Shown: positions 13,303 to 24,890, counted from the first letter of the stretch. The stretch: 64,000 bases of DNA from Siphlonurus alternatus (GCA_949825025.1 OX463788.1:32862878-32926877), one strand, 5' to 3'. A program made the numbers and translations. The notes: generated by a model from the letters alone, not told the origin.

Positions 13303-13413
13303 TTTCTGGGCATATATGCAAATAAAAACTTGAAATGTAACCAGCATATTGATTAACTTTGTAAAGAATTATCTAAATCACTATTTGCATTAAGATGTTT
13401 AAAAAATTCAGAT
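13303..13413 (+). mobile_element. LINE RT fragment
   Basis: In one plus-strand frame the conceptual translation reads FLGIYANKNLKCNQHID, one stop, then LCKELSKSLFALRCLKN. This is the KFLG...L.W..HI..L..KLS segment typical of Jockey/CR1-type reverse transcriptases. It is interrupted by a stop and ends at the terminal inverted repeat of the next element, so it is a decayed fragment of unknown age. Confidence 0.65.
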
Positions 13414-14623
13414 AATCCCAGTGACCACATGGACATCCCGGGGGGACCTTGCGAACATCCCCGCAAGATCCCCCAACATCCCTGAACGTTTTACGTGCTA
13501 GTTTTTAAAACCCTTTAACTTTAAACATATTTTCCCGTGTTCTAAAAAAGGTTTTAGCTACACTTCGAAAATAAATTTCTAGGTTTTTTAGTATTTTTAT
13601 GAAAGTCTCTCAGAACATCCCCTAGGGATGCAACACGGCTGTCCCTTGAACATCCCCGGAGGACTTTGAAAGGACCCTTTAGTCAATGTTTTCATTAAAA
13701 TCATAATATGTGCTGTTCATTATTATGTACTGATTTTAAAAATATACAAATTTAGTTAATATTATTTAAAATATTATATGAAAATATTAATATTTAAAAT
13801 AAGACGTGAAATTTCACTTAATATTAAATTGCGTAATTTGCACCGAAAAATAATTATTTTTAATAACATATCCGCGTAGAAAAAAATATCTATGAAAAAT
13901 AAACAAGGTCCCATCAAAGTCTCCTAGGGATTTTAGAGGTACGCTTGAACGACCCACAAATGTCCTCGAAGGGACCTTTAAAAAATTCTAAAAAATTAAT
14001 TTTTTTTTTTTTTTTTAATGTCGAAGTCTGTTAACAATTAGAGATGCATTTGAGCGCTGCAATTTATAATTAATTAATGTATAAACATGTTTTTATTAAA
14101 ATTATAAAATTTTGTTTTAATTTATTTTTAAAAAATTTAAATCTCAATATATTTAATGTTGTATTAAATAATAACAATCTCCCAAAATACCAGTTTGCTT
14201 AAAAAAATAAAAAAACGCAACTTCGCTCGTAATATTAAAATATTATACAACACCCAAAACTTTACAATTTATATACCTAACTAAACCACACCTTAGTAAC
14301 GAAGAGCAATATCCAAGTTGTTTACGACGTCGTCTGTCAACCAAAAGGTCCGAGTTCGATTGCCGACGGACCTAATTTTTTTATTTGGTAATCTTGTAGT
14401 CCTCATTCTAAAAGACCCTAAACTTCTTTAATATAAATTTTAAGATGAATTAATATATAATTGGCAAGTGAAAATTAGGGAACATCCCCGAGGGATGTCC
14501 AAAGGACGTCCGCAGGGACGTCCTTTTTTGATGGACATGGGGGATGTCCTTGGGGATGTCCAATGGGGACCTTAGAGGGATGTCCCCGGGGCGTCCCGGG
14601 GACGTCCATGTGGTCACTGGGAT
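13414..14623. mobile_element. ~1.2 kb non-coding DNA transposon with GGGATGTCC-rich ends
   Basis: The left end ATCCCAGTGACCACATGGAC is the exact reverse complement of the right end GTCCATGTGGTCACTGGGAT. Both ends contain many short GGGATGTCC/GGACATCCC units, about 70 bp at the left and 130 bp at the right. More AACATCCCC units are scattered inside, for example near 13612 and 13650. The interior is AT-rich with no long frame. A tRNA T-arm-like GAGTTCGATTGCC lies near 14352-14364. No clean target duplication was found. LINE fragments flank both sides. Confidence 0.75.
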
Positions 14624-14901
14624 GTTACAACACTTGCAAAAAAATTGGAAGTAAAATTAGCTATCTGGCACGAATTGGAAAATATTTGAGTCCATGTACT
14701 AAAATTCTTATCTACAAAACAATAATATCCCCCATTTCGAGTACTGTTCAAACATCTTATGGAGCACGACTGAAGAAAATATAGAACAGTTGCAAAAATT
14801 ACAAAATAAAGCTATGAGAGTAATACTGCGATGCCATAAATTAACACCAATAAACGATATGCTAAATGTGTTGTGTTGGATGTCAATAAGACAAAGAATT
14901 G
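14624..14901 (+). mobile_element. LINE A, 5' segment (interrupted by LINE B)
   Basis: A decayed non-LTR element begins right after the inverted-repeat element. The conceptual translation runs TLAKKIGSKISYLARIGKY, then (after one 1-nt indel near 14730) SPHFEYCSNILWSTTEENIE, then QLQKLQNKAMRVILRCHKL and finally WMSIRQRI. This is the thumb/C-terminal part of a Jockey/CR1-like ORF2. It breaks at 14901 and resumes at 17160; LINE B is inserted between. The reading frame is continuous across the excision point (RQRI followed by AVNVLILVHKIVNKKAPSYL). Confidence 0.85.
14897..14901. repeat. Target-site duplication of LINE B, left copy
   Basis: AATTG at 14897-14901 recurs at 17160-17164, right after the A-rich tail of LINE B. 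Upstream bases (AAAG versus AAAA) allow a longer imperfect duplication, but the A-tail blurs its edge. Confidence 0.7.
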
Positions 14902-17159
14902 GCCCAAGCTCAGAAATCTTTTAGCCACACAGCTTCCTATTGCAAGTTCAGAATTAGATATAAATGTTGCATGGGCAGAGTGGAAAAGGGTATTTTGGCT
15001 ATGTGTTGATCAGTGCATTCCAAAATGTACTTTAAAACCAAATAAACATCATCCTTGGATATCAAATAACATTTTAAAAACAATAAGAAAACGTGACAAG
15101 TTATTTAAAGAATGGAAAAAGACTGGCTCTGATTTAATTCGTAATAAATATGTAGAAATGAAAAAAATTGTTAAACGTAAGATAAAAGATACCAGGGATG
15201 AGTATATGTGGAAGTTGGGAAATGGAGTTAATGGAAAAAAGGGACTTTGGAAATACATTCATTCAAAAAAAGGCAGCAATAATGTAACTGAATTTATTAT
15301 AAAGGACAATCTTATTGATGATCCTAATATAATTGCAATGCTGACTCATTTAATAATCAATTCCAAAGTAACTTTAACCAAGAGCTCCCTAAAGTTAGTA
15401 ACTTTTTGCCAAGAAAGACTAGGCCAGTTGAAGAAATATCAAGTGTTAATGTTGAACCAAATGTTATATATAATATTCTTTAAGAAATAAGAACAGATGT
15501 TCCACCTGTTCCGGATGGACTACCAAGCAGAATTTTAAAAGAATGTTCATACGCAATATCGCATTCAATTTCAAACATTTATAAAATTTCACTCTCTGCT
15601 GGTAAGTTACCGGATGAGTGGAAGAAAGCTTTTGTTACACCAATATATAAGTCTGGGAAGAAAAATATAATTACAAATTACAGGCCCATTTCAGTAACAT
15701 CTATTATATGCAAAATTTTTGAGAGAATAATAAATAACGAAATTTTGTGTCATTTAATAACTACTAGTCAATTCCCTCAAAGTCAGCACGGATTTTTGCC
15801 TCGCCGCTCTTGTACCACTATGCTTGCAAAAACAATTGATACATGGCAAAGCTTGTTAGACAAGAATCCGGGGGAACACGTTCACATAATTTGCCTGGAT
15901 TGGGAAAAAGCATTTGACAAGGTCTCTCATTCAAGGCTATTGTTAAAGCTAGGCAGGATTGGTGTGAGTGGCCCACTACTTAATTGGATATCAGATTTTC
16001 TGCAAGGGCGTACACAAAGTGTGGCGTTTGGAGGTGCTGTGTCTGAGACCTTGGGGGTGAGCTCCGGGGTCATACAAGGGTCTGTCCTAGTCCCCCTACT
16101 TTTCAATATATTTATGGCAGATGTGACAGATTGTATTTCCTCAGACATGGCACAATATGCCGATGATTCAACCATTTTTAAATTGATAAAAAATCAGGAA
16201 GATTCAGCAAAGTTACAGACAGATTTGGATAATTTATCTTTATGGTGTGAGCTCAATGGAATGTCTTTAAATGAATCAAAATGTACTGTTATGGATTTGA
16301 CTCTTAGTCCTACTCCATTAAATATACAATATTCAATTAATGGCAAAAACCTTTCATATAGTCAGTCTGTAAAAATTCTAGGCATAATTATATCATGTGA
16401 CTTAAAATGGAATTTACAGTCTGAAACTGTAAGATGTAAAGTTGCTAAATTGATAGGATTTGTGCAGAGAAACCTTACAGGGTGCACTTCAAAAATCAAG
16501 CGTCTTGCTTATTTATCTTTAATAAGATCAAATATCACGTATGGTGCTCCTGCATGGCACCCAACAAGTAAGGAAAATCTGCAAAAAATCAGTAGAATTG
16601 AGAAGAAAGCACTAAAATTTATATATAATAAATCTCCTCCTAACTGTTCTGTTACAAAAATTGTTCCTATTCAAGATTATTTTCATGTTAATGATTTAAT
16701 TTTCTTCAAAAAATGTGAAAACGGAACTATTGATTGTGACATCACAAGAAAAATTAATCATGGAAGGCCTGTAAGAGGTCAGAGTGGTGCGGTATTATTG
16801 ATTCCTCCTAAAGTAAGATTAGAGTTATGTAAAAAGGGTTATGTTTTTAGAACCGTCTCCCAGTGGAATCAATTACCGCAACATGTAAAGTTGAGTCCGG
16901 ATAATCAATTTGCAAAATCTTATGACTCACTTCATTACAAAAAATTGTATTTAATAGTATTTGTATCTTGACTCTAGCAGTGTTATTGTTAATCTGCTAG
17001 TTTTCTATTTTATATTATATTAAATCATTTAAAGTAACAGGGATAGCTGCCACTTCTGTGTATTAGCACCTTATTGGTGTTTTGCTTGCTATCCTCACCT
17101 TAATTAAAATGTATGTATATTGATATGCATGTATTAGTTGGGTGAAATAATAAAAAAAA
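14902..17159 (+). mobile_element. LINE B, 5'-truncated non-LTR retrotransposon inserted in LINE A
   Basis: About 2.26 kb of a Jockey/CR1-type element, 5'-truncated in the region between endonuclease and RT. It ends in an A-rich tail (AATAATAAAAAAAAA). The linker region (14902-15330) includes HPWISNNILKTIRKRDKLFK. A frameshift near 15340 moves the frame to NNQFQSNFNQELPKVSNFLP. A TAA interrupts NIL/EIRTDVPPVPDGLPSRILK near 15481, and the RT then continues open to 16971. The 3' UTR is about 190 bp. It is flanked by AATTG duplications. The element is dead as it stands because of truncation, one frameshift and one stop, but the RT core is well preserved. Confidence 0.9.
15745..16971 (+). pseudogene. 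Reverse-transcriptase domain of LINE B
   Basis: The open frame gives 408 codons. The true RT starts upstream of this Met: the block NYRPISVTSIICKIFERIIN lies in the same frame at about 15680-15735. Motif A is CLDWEKAFDKVSH. Motif B is SGVIQGSVLVPLLFN. Motif C is MAQYADDSTIF with both catalytic aspartates. The later motif KILGIIISCDLKW is followed by the thumb (LIRSNITYGAPAWHP) and the C-terminal FRTVSQWNQLPQHVK block. It copies RNA into DNA at a nicked target in intact elements. Here the ORF is cut off at its N-terminal side by a stop and a frameshift, so it is called a pseudogene. The family is stated as Jockey/CR1-group by motif style only. Confidence 0.85.
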
Positions 17160-17460
17160 AATTGCTGTTAATGTACTTATCCTTGTCCATAAGATCGTCA
17201 ACAAAAAAGCTCCCAGTTATTTGTGTAATAACATTACGTATAATAATGAATTACATGGATATAATACAAGAACTGCAAATCATTTGCATTTGGAGAAACA
17301 AAACAAAAATTTCTTTCAGAAATCAATTTTGGTTAGTGGGTTTAAATTATACAATACACTACCTCGAAATATTAAAATGAATAATGATGTTAAATGTTTT
17401 AAGCGTGAATTTGTAAAAGTTATAAAATCTATATGTACTTAAAAAAGAAATATTATTAAT
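17160..17460 (+). mobile_element. LINE A, 3' segment
   Basis: Continuation of the element broken at 14901. The translation is AVNVLILVHKIVNKKAPSYL, then YNNELHGYNTRTANHLHLEK, then KSILVSGFKLYNTLPRNIK, ending CFKREFVKVIKSICT and a stop at 17440-17442. This is the usual C-terminus of these ORF2 proteins. An AT-rich 3' region follows. Confidence 0.85.
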
Positions 17461-17689
17461 ATTTGAGACTTTGTTTATTTTTATGATGATGAATTAATGA
17501 TATTATATAATATTAATAAAGTTATTTTGTTTTTGTAATAATATTTTGGTATAATATTTAATGTGAAAACGACTTCTGATCATCGATGTAATAATAACAT
17601 GTCTGTATTAGCTTTTTTTGCTAAATAAAAATACTATTTATTTATTATTTATTACTTAAAACTCCCAATTTCTCTTATTTTCATTCTAT

Positions 17690-18110
17690 TTTAACTTATG
17701 GAATTAAATTTGAAGTAATGCAACTCAATATCTGACCCTTGGGGTATTCAAAATGCAGAAAGAGCAATTAGAATATTAACAAATGTGGCCCCACAAGTTG
17801 TAAAAGTTTGTTCATTTTGACACTACCTGTACTACATATCTATCATGCATTAATTTTTGTTAAAAAAATATACTCATTATTTCGGCCATAATAACGTACA
17901 TCACCTCCATAATACAAGGTCTTATAAATTACCCAGCAATACATAGAATTTCGGCTAATGAAGATGGACCGCATTATTCTTTCCAAAAGTTAATTGTTTA
18001 ATAATCTTCTGAGCCATTTAAAAAGTGAAAGTGATACTGTGCTTTTTAAAAAGAATATAAAATTGCATTTACTGGTAATGGACATATTGGATGATTACTA
18101 CAAATGAATA
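17690..18110 (+). mobile_element. Decayed LINE C-terminal fragment
   Basis: Broken frames still give LINE-like blocks: LWGIQNAERAIRILTNVAPQ, then (shifted) YTHYFGHNNVHHLHNTRSYK, and SESDTVLFKKNIKLHLL before a stop near 18105. There are several stops and frameshifts. It lies head to tail after LINE A, so this position has collected several independent LINE insertions. Confidence 0.6.
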
Positions 18111-20520
18111 TATAATGTATTTTTATTGACACGTCTTTTTGAAGATGAATAATTTTTGTGTATTAGGCGCTTGCGTGTGACGTCTGTGTGACCTTGGATC
18201 GGGAGTTTCAACAGTCGTCCGCCAGTCGTCGATGGTGGCCTGGTGGAACTCCGCAATGTATAAGCATATAAGAGAAAATATTAAAAAAATATTTAAAAAT
18301 ATAATAAAGAAAAGATTCTAAATTCTGAGGTGAGCAAAAGTTTGTAAATTATATTTTAAACATTTTGTTCACCTCACATTTTTTATTTTCATTTTAAATA
18401 ATTTATAGTGTATTTTTTTAATCTTTTGCCTGCATGCAGAGTTCTCTACCACTCCACCGGCATGGCAAGCTGCGCGCGCATGTTTTCACTCAGCCCCTGT
18501 AAAGTAGACTGATTGCGTTGCTCATGCAACCGCCTTATTGACATTTCAAGAAATGTCGAACTGGTCACACTGACCTATAGCAATTACTGACACTGTGGTA
18601 AAATTAAATGTTCGTTCAATCAGAGGTCAAGAGGCCAGGTAATGCTCTATTCATTTCTTCTAGGGCTATAATAGGTTAGAAATGAGCAAAAAGGGTTTTG
18701 TAATTAGATCAGTTACTGCGTGGATTTAAACTTCCATATACTGTAATGAATTTTGTAGGACAAAGGGTTCTCATAATATTTTTCTTGATAAAAGCTCTTT
18801 AGGTTAATTCATTTTAGTGTAACGCAAGCTTTTGCGTATATTGATAACTGTATACTATAGGCTACTGTAACCTTTTACATTTATAGTGCGATATATAATA
18901 TATGTATTGTAGTGCCTTTGGTACTTTGCTGCTTCCTCACTCGGTGACATATTTATTGTTTGTACTGTTGTGAAATAAATAGCTAATAATAATAAATATA
19001 TTATAAATAATAATAATACTAATAAAGGGATTTATTTATATATATATAAAAAGACGTACAGTCAGGACTATCATGCAACTAAACTCAAACATCATATAAT
19101 ACAAAGATTACAATGAAGTCTGAGACATATTAAGATAATAACATACTAATACATATTATATATATATTGAATTGATGTTTATTATAATTTACAGACTAAG
19201 TTGATTTTTAATACATTACTTTTGAAGAAATTGCATTTTCTGAAAGAAAGTCATAAATATATTATCAACAACTAAAACAAGAATATTCTCAGAATATTTT
19301 AATTACTGTCAAAAAATTTTACTGAATAAACGTAAAGCACTTTTCAGTTTTGATTTAAATAATTTAAGACCATCCATATGTGGTTAGAATATAAAAGTTT
19401 TTGGACATAAAAGTTTATTCTCGCTGAAACTGAGTATGTGATTATTTGCTTTTGGTACCTTAATTGTCTCTATTCCTTGTTACATATACATGATAATTGA
19501 TGACATGATAACTGATATAAATTATATGTATCGTGTAATGCCTTCAGTTTAACATTGAACAGAAATATTACACACACACACAAAATGTAAGGGTATGGTA
19601 TATTATTATAACTATTATACGTCACACAAACCAGCTGCAAGAAGAAAATAAATTGAAATGTTATAATATTATGTGTATGATGTGTATATAAAATGTATGA
19701 ATTATAATCACCATCTAAATTGAATACTCAATTTCTAAAAAGGATTGTTAATAATAATCTAGCAAACAAATCTGAACATTTAAATACTATAATTTTGTTC
19801 ATTAGTTCTGTTTTCAATATATATAAAGTATAATTAAAATCTCATTACACTCATGATTAATATTATACTATTAATGAAGTAATAAAAATCTATTTATTAC
19901 AGTTATTTATTTTATCATACACCATGTAATAAAAAATCATCATAAAAAGCTGATTTCATAGTGCAATTACAAACTTTGACGCAATATAAAAGTTATTTTA
20001 TTGCACTTTGCAGTGAATAAATTTTATAATACAAATTATGAAATTTATAACATCTTGTTTGACATTTGAGATTTAGAAAACTTCTTTTAGAAATTCACAG
20101 GCTTGTGTTGTTCTAGCCAGGTATACAGATTGAAATCAATGTGTATGTAATGTATATATTATATTATAATATGTATGTACATGAGAACTCTCATTTAGAA
20201 AGGCCCCGTTTGCAAGGTACATACAATGTTGTAAACTCTATTAATATCACTTTTTTGACTTTTTAATAAATTTCCCAATGTGATTTTAGCAAAGATTTTT
20301 CTACGTTGATTTTGAATCTTCATTTCCATCTCCTATATACAACATCGGCCTCTGGGTCCCTGTTACCGGAGAAAACCACAGACCAGAGAAGGTCTGTCTT
20401 TTCTCTGCTAAATTACGATGTATACATTTCCTTTTTTCACTCTTTACATTGTTTTTTTCAACTACCTTCTGCTAAATTTTCCGAGGTAAAATTTTCCAAT
20501 ATTGCATTTACAAGGGCTTT
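18111..20520. other. AT-rich intergenic stretch, no supported gene
   Basis: Two GC-richer patches (about 18165-18260 and 18425-18540) have no recognisable coding content. AAAGTAGACTGATTGCGTTG near 18500 recurs almost exactly near 35662, so at least the second patch is part of a dispersed repeat. A (CA)n run lies at 19571-19582. Confidence 0.45.
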
Positions 20521-20707
20521 CAGGCGCGGATCCAGGGGAAGGGGGTTGGGGGGGGGGGGGCTGTAGCCCCCCCACCCCCAAAATCTTGGATTTAACATGG
20601 GCAATATAGGCATTTCCCCCACTCCAAATTTTTTTTTAACATTGACCTTATGGAGGCTGCCACCCCCCCCCCCCCTCCCCCGATTTTTTTTTCTGAATCC
20701 GCGCCTG
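20521..20707. mobile_element. hAT-type MITE with G/C homopolymer arms
   Basis: The left end CAGGCGCGGATCCAG and the right end CTGAATCCGCGCCTG are imperfect inverted repeats. The element is flanked by a perfect 8-bp duplication AGGGCTTT at 20513-20520 and 20708-20715, the length expected for hAT transposases. Inside are long G and C runs and the conserved core GATTTAACATGGGCAATATA. Related copies lie at 40648-40822 and 56592-56780. No coding capacity. Confidence 0.9.
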
Positions 20708-22931
20708 AGGGCTTTTAAACAGTATGATTTTTTTATCGTACCATACACATGGATATAGAGAATCTTGAATATGTATCGTCAATAATTTGTTCCCAATTTT
20801 TTTAACCCACAAACATCCTCAAAATCGACGTGAAAAACGCTGTTAAATTATAGTCATGTAGCACCTTTCCCCGTACTAGTGTTTCAAATATTCGCGAGAC
20901 TCTGACATCACAGCGTTTCGCAGTACGATTTTAAGGGTGTTAATTCAAAAAAATCTAAAAAATATTGACATGCAGTACAAACCTCGAGATTTTTTATCCA
21001 AATATACAGTAATAAAAAAAGGTTGTCCGTTATCAAAGTCTAGAAAGGAGCAGGTCTCACAAGGAGTTAAAAGAACATGTATAATTTTTATATTGGGTTG
21101 AAATTATGAGTAAATTGCCTTTTATTGCTTTATAGTATAATACATTTTTCATTGCATTATTCTGTCATTATCTGTAAAATATAAGGATGAAGTAGTTTTA
21201 TTTTTAGCCACCATGTATAAAATACAGGTTAGATACGTCTTGTTATTACTTTCATAGTTATATATATTATGTTTATACTCATATTTAACCATTATAATGA
21301 TGGCTCGAATTGGATATATATGATTAAATATGATCTCTATATATATTTTTATTCATTTGTTCAATTATATACTTATTTATTTATTTCTATTTATTTCTTC
21401 AATTGCACTATTCTTCAGTGTTGAAAAAAAAGGAACATTTGCTGCATGCCGATCGACAGTTGCTGGTAGCAAGAGTTGCAAGCAAGGGTAGCTGAGATCA
21501 TATATAATTGTATGATTTGGTGCTCGTGTTGTGCACAGTATACAGGTGAACATACACGATTTTGTCCTGCATGGGCTCTCCAACAGCAGTCAACGCTCCT
21601 CGCGCGGTGACAGGGAAAGTTATCTCACTATTCAGCTCCACCCTGGCAACCGCTAACCTGCCAGCCTATACCTAGTGCGCGATAGCCTCCCGCCCTCCCA
21701 CACCCCACATTCCACACACGATCTAGCTATGTACGTACGTCAAGTGTATAGAAGTACTTCTTGCTACTTACGCTATAAGAGGTAATAAGAAAGAGTTCCT
21801 GATATGGGCGTTTCAACTTCAAAACATAACACTTTTATCACATACGGATACGTTCCATTCAATTGCACATAAACATAATTATAATTATGTACAGAGATAT
21901 ACACCTCAGTGCAGCACGAAAGTTACATCTGCTCTGCTTGTGGGTGCAGTCCATGGAGGTATGATAAAACCTACATTATGTTTGGGATGACCTGATTCAG
22001 TGCTTTACTACCTCCCCTAATATTGTAAATCTGCATAATTGTATTTTTGTCGATGTGTTATTAGAATGAAGTTTTAGCAAATTTTTGTTTACTTCAATAC
22101 TTTTAGGAATATTGATTTTTTAAAGCATAATTATAAGACAATTTACTCAGAACTATAGGAGATATTAAAAAAAAAAAAAAAAAAAAAAAAATGGACAAAT
22201 GAACACCCAAGAAAAAATATTACAAATTATTGACTGCTTTGCAATTATCTAAAGGAAATGAAAATATAATTATTATTAATTATACATATTTATATAATTT
22301 CAAATATATTATATATTTAAAATTCTTTTCATCCTTTATTGTATAAATAATGTAATAAAACCATTAAACAATATCATCATCCGTTTTGTTTCCTTTCCCT
22401 ATTTTGCTCTCATTATTCTTCTGCCTCAGGATACCCTGCTTCTGCCTATTTTTCTTTACAGTGCTTTATGATGCAGATCAATAACAACTTATTTGTTTTT
22501 GTTCTTAGGTCTAAAAAGCAAAATCAAATTTTCTTGTTATATTGTTCATAATTGGTGAGAGATCAATTCGAGGTGCAATGAACAAGATAACAAGAAAAAA
22601 ATATTTTCAAAGCTACATCAAAATTAAATCAATTATAGTTTGAGCAAAACATGGCACTTCAGGATAACACCAACATTACCCTCCCCCTAATTGCACTGAA
22701 GTTGCAGGTCAAGGCATGAATTAAATACATGATTTGTAATTTTGGGTAGGTGAATTCGTCAGTTTATCCATTCCTGCTAATCCAGAGAAAATTCAACACA
22801 TCACGAACTACTTATATAACGACGCCCAAAACATAGCAGGGTTAACGTTTATGTGGTCCCGAAGTGTATATTGTAATTTGAAACTTTTTATGATAGCAAG
22901 TGCTTCATTAAAAAAAAAGTAAAATCGTATT
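20708..22931. other. AT-rich intergenic stretch, no supported gene
   Basis: No recognisable protein. A GC-richer patch at 21580-21730 has no exon with a clear domain. There is a poly-A tract of about 24 bp near 22167-22190. Confidence 0.4.
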
Positions 22932-23141
22932 TTAGCAGGTGTGATCCATACTAATATAGAACAACAAGCGCCTGCCCTCGTTCTGAAGTTGGACTAGTTG
23001 AGTACAAAGAGTAAGCAAGTGGTTCGTGTGTCCACTGCCGACCACACCCACGTGAAAATACCCTGACCTCTGGCAAGCGGCCCGGATGGCCTGCTGTTGA
23101 GCTAGCACCGGATCATCATCTGTGGAGTTGAGAGCTCGCAT
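22932..23141 (-). CDS. Candidate N-terminal exon, 2-oxoglutarate oxygenase-like (uncertain)
   Basis: A GC-richer minus-strand frame begins MRALNSTDDDPVLAQQQ and continues AIRAACQRSGYFHV. The I..AC...G(F/Y)F.V pattern is the start of the isopenicillin-N-synthase-like 2OG-Fe(II) dioxygenase N-terminal domain, usually followed by NHG or GHG. Here the bases after TTTCAC are GTGGGTGTGG, which could be a splice donor, so the real exon may end near 23033 and the rest of the frame to 22932 may be intron. The following exon with the HxD...H iron ligands was not found. The GC-richer region upstream (23160-23640) could hold the promoter. It could equally be a chance frame; the match is short. Confidence 0.28.
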   Translation of the reverse strand: MRALNSTDDDPVLAQQQAIRAACQRSGYFHVGVVGSGHTNHLLTLCTQLVQLQNEGRRLLFYISMDHTC

Positions 23142-23660
23142 GCTTTATTCAGAGGATGAGCGAGTATAACATGACGAGAAAGTTGCAAACGAGAGTGAAA
23201 GAGATATTCAAGATAAACTTCCATATAATGGAAAGCGTTGCGGAGATGGCGTCACAATAAAATTTAGAGCAAGGTCCCGGAACCCGAGGCCCAAGGCCAC
23301 AAATAGTCACCACCTTAGAAGTTTTTCGTCTTCCTCCTCAACACCTTTTAGTCGAGGCCCACGGGACCACATGGGCCTCGAGATTTAATACAATAGGACA
23401 CCTCGCCGCTCTGCACCTTTAATTTGCATTCTCGGCACGAGTCTGTATGTGTTTAACTGCAATGCCAGCGGGCGTGGTGCGTTCCTTGTGCGTATAGCTG
23501 TGGAGGCTCGAGTCTTCACTATAATGACCCACCTGCACCAAGGCCGATCGAGCCAGGGGCAAGGTCATTTCACACTTCATTCTTCCTATGTCACCGCTAT
23601 AAGCGTCGTCGGCTTACTCTCAACTTAACGGTACTCTGCTGGTCAGCAGAAAGTAATAAA
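23142..23660. other. GC-richer island of unknown role
   Basis: Distinctly GC-richer than its surroundings, with a hairpin around CGAGGCCCA and TGGGCCTCG (23354-23383). It might be a promoter or a 5' exon for the minus-strand frames next to it. One minus-strand ATG frame (MKCEMTLPLARSALVQ) ends at a CAG/GTGGGT donor-like site. Nothing here proves a gene. Confidence 0.3.
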
Positions 23661-23846
23661 ATGCTCCAATCACAACATTATCAGTAAACATGATATTTAA
23701 GTAGTCTTATGTAATTAATGCAACTAAATATGTTGAAAATATTGTGTTATGGAGAGTATCAATATATCACTGGCTTTTGTACCTATATGTGCTAAAGCGC
23801 TGTCTTGATATGACTGCATTTTTTTAATATATGCTAACTGCCTTAC

Positions 23847-24068
23847 TCTCATGTAAGACAATGTGCATGTTACCCCTACAGTTGAAAATTCAATCTCATT
23901 GTTTTTCAATTCATATGTGTGATCAAGTGGACTGCAACAATGATAGCTGGAGGTTTTATGATTGTATTCCGCAGCACATGAAACCATAAATATAGTATTG
24001 TTTTTGTATATGCACCACGAATTCAGATCTTTACAAGTTAAATCTGAATCAAGAATCAGATGAACCAT
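23847..24068 (-). CDS. Candidate internal exon of a Cys-rich protein, unrecognised
   Basis: A 138-codon minus-strand frame spans 24140-23724. Within it a 222-bp segment is bounded by a good acceptor (TTATGATGTCTGCACAG, AG at 24069-24070) and a good donor (AGA/GTAAGG at 23846), both phase 0, giving exactly 74 codons. The segment has six cysteines (DLTCKDLNSWCIY, MVSCAAEYN, SSYHCCSPL, GVTCTLSYMR), which suggests an extracellular, disulphide-bonded domain. I do not recognise the family. No neighbouring exon on this strand could be linked by phase. It could be part of a gene with long introns, or a decayed duplicate. Confidence 0.4.
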
Positions 24069-24820
24069 CTGTGCAGACATCATAAGGAAAATATGACTTT
24101 TTTTCCACTTTAAGTGAATGGGATATCCTTTTTTAGACACCAGTTGAGCAGTTATTTATGCTATGCATGTATAAATATTTTATTTATTTATGTATTTATT
24201 TATATTTTTTTTTTGCTTAATAAACATTTATATTATTATTATAGTTGTATGATATTTGAATTCTATTTATTTTTAAATAACCACCTGAGTACGAGTTCCA
24301 AAAATAGGCTCATATTATTATATATCAACGGGATATTTATAAAAAAAATACAGTGCAATGCATGGGTAAAGGAATGGATGAAAACAAATACGAATTCCAT
24401 AATTTCAATATTGTCAGAATTTTGTTGTAAAGAAAAATTTGGAATATTGTTGGTGTTTTATCATTTTTTTTTTAATTTCTGTTTGCTGTGAACTTTAGTA
24501 TTAATTGTTATTATGTCAAATTAATTTAAATATATTGTTTTGTCCAGTACTTAGCTCGAGATCTCTTCCACAGTAATGTTCTTTTTATTTAGCGACAAAA
24601 ATAAGCATATTATATTTGACCGATATATTTATAACGTTTCAGTACTGAAAAAAGCGAATCAACATATGAACATAGTTTTCTTTCTTTTGATTATTCAAAA
24701 TTTCAAATGTTTTTTTCCTTCCTGGAACTGTGGAGGGAGTAATAAAAGTAAAAAGTAAATAATACTATGTAAAACATTTGAAATCTCTAAAATGCTTATG
24801 GAATAGAAATTAGCTTTATT

Positions 24821-24889
24821 GGGCGCGATTCACGAAGCAGTTATAATAGCCAGGTTTCTAACCACGTTTAGCTTAACCACGTTTAATAT
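24821..24889. mobile_element. Half copy of an ATTCACGAAG foldback
   Basis: GGGCGCGATTCACGAAGCAG then AGCCAGGTTTCTAACCACG and TAGCTTAACCACGTTTAAT match the left arm of the palindrome at 40407. The copy stops where a full second-subtype element begins. Confidence 0.8.
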
Positions 24890-24890
24890 A

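Noticed and set aside
20306..20748. Gly- and Pro-rich frames on both strands
   Set aside because: Created by the G and C runs of the hAT-type MITE.
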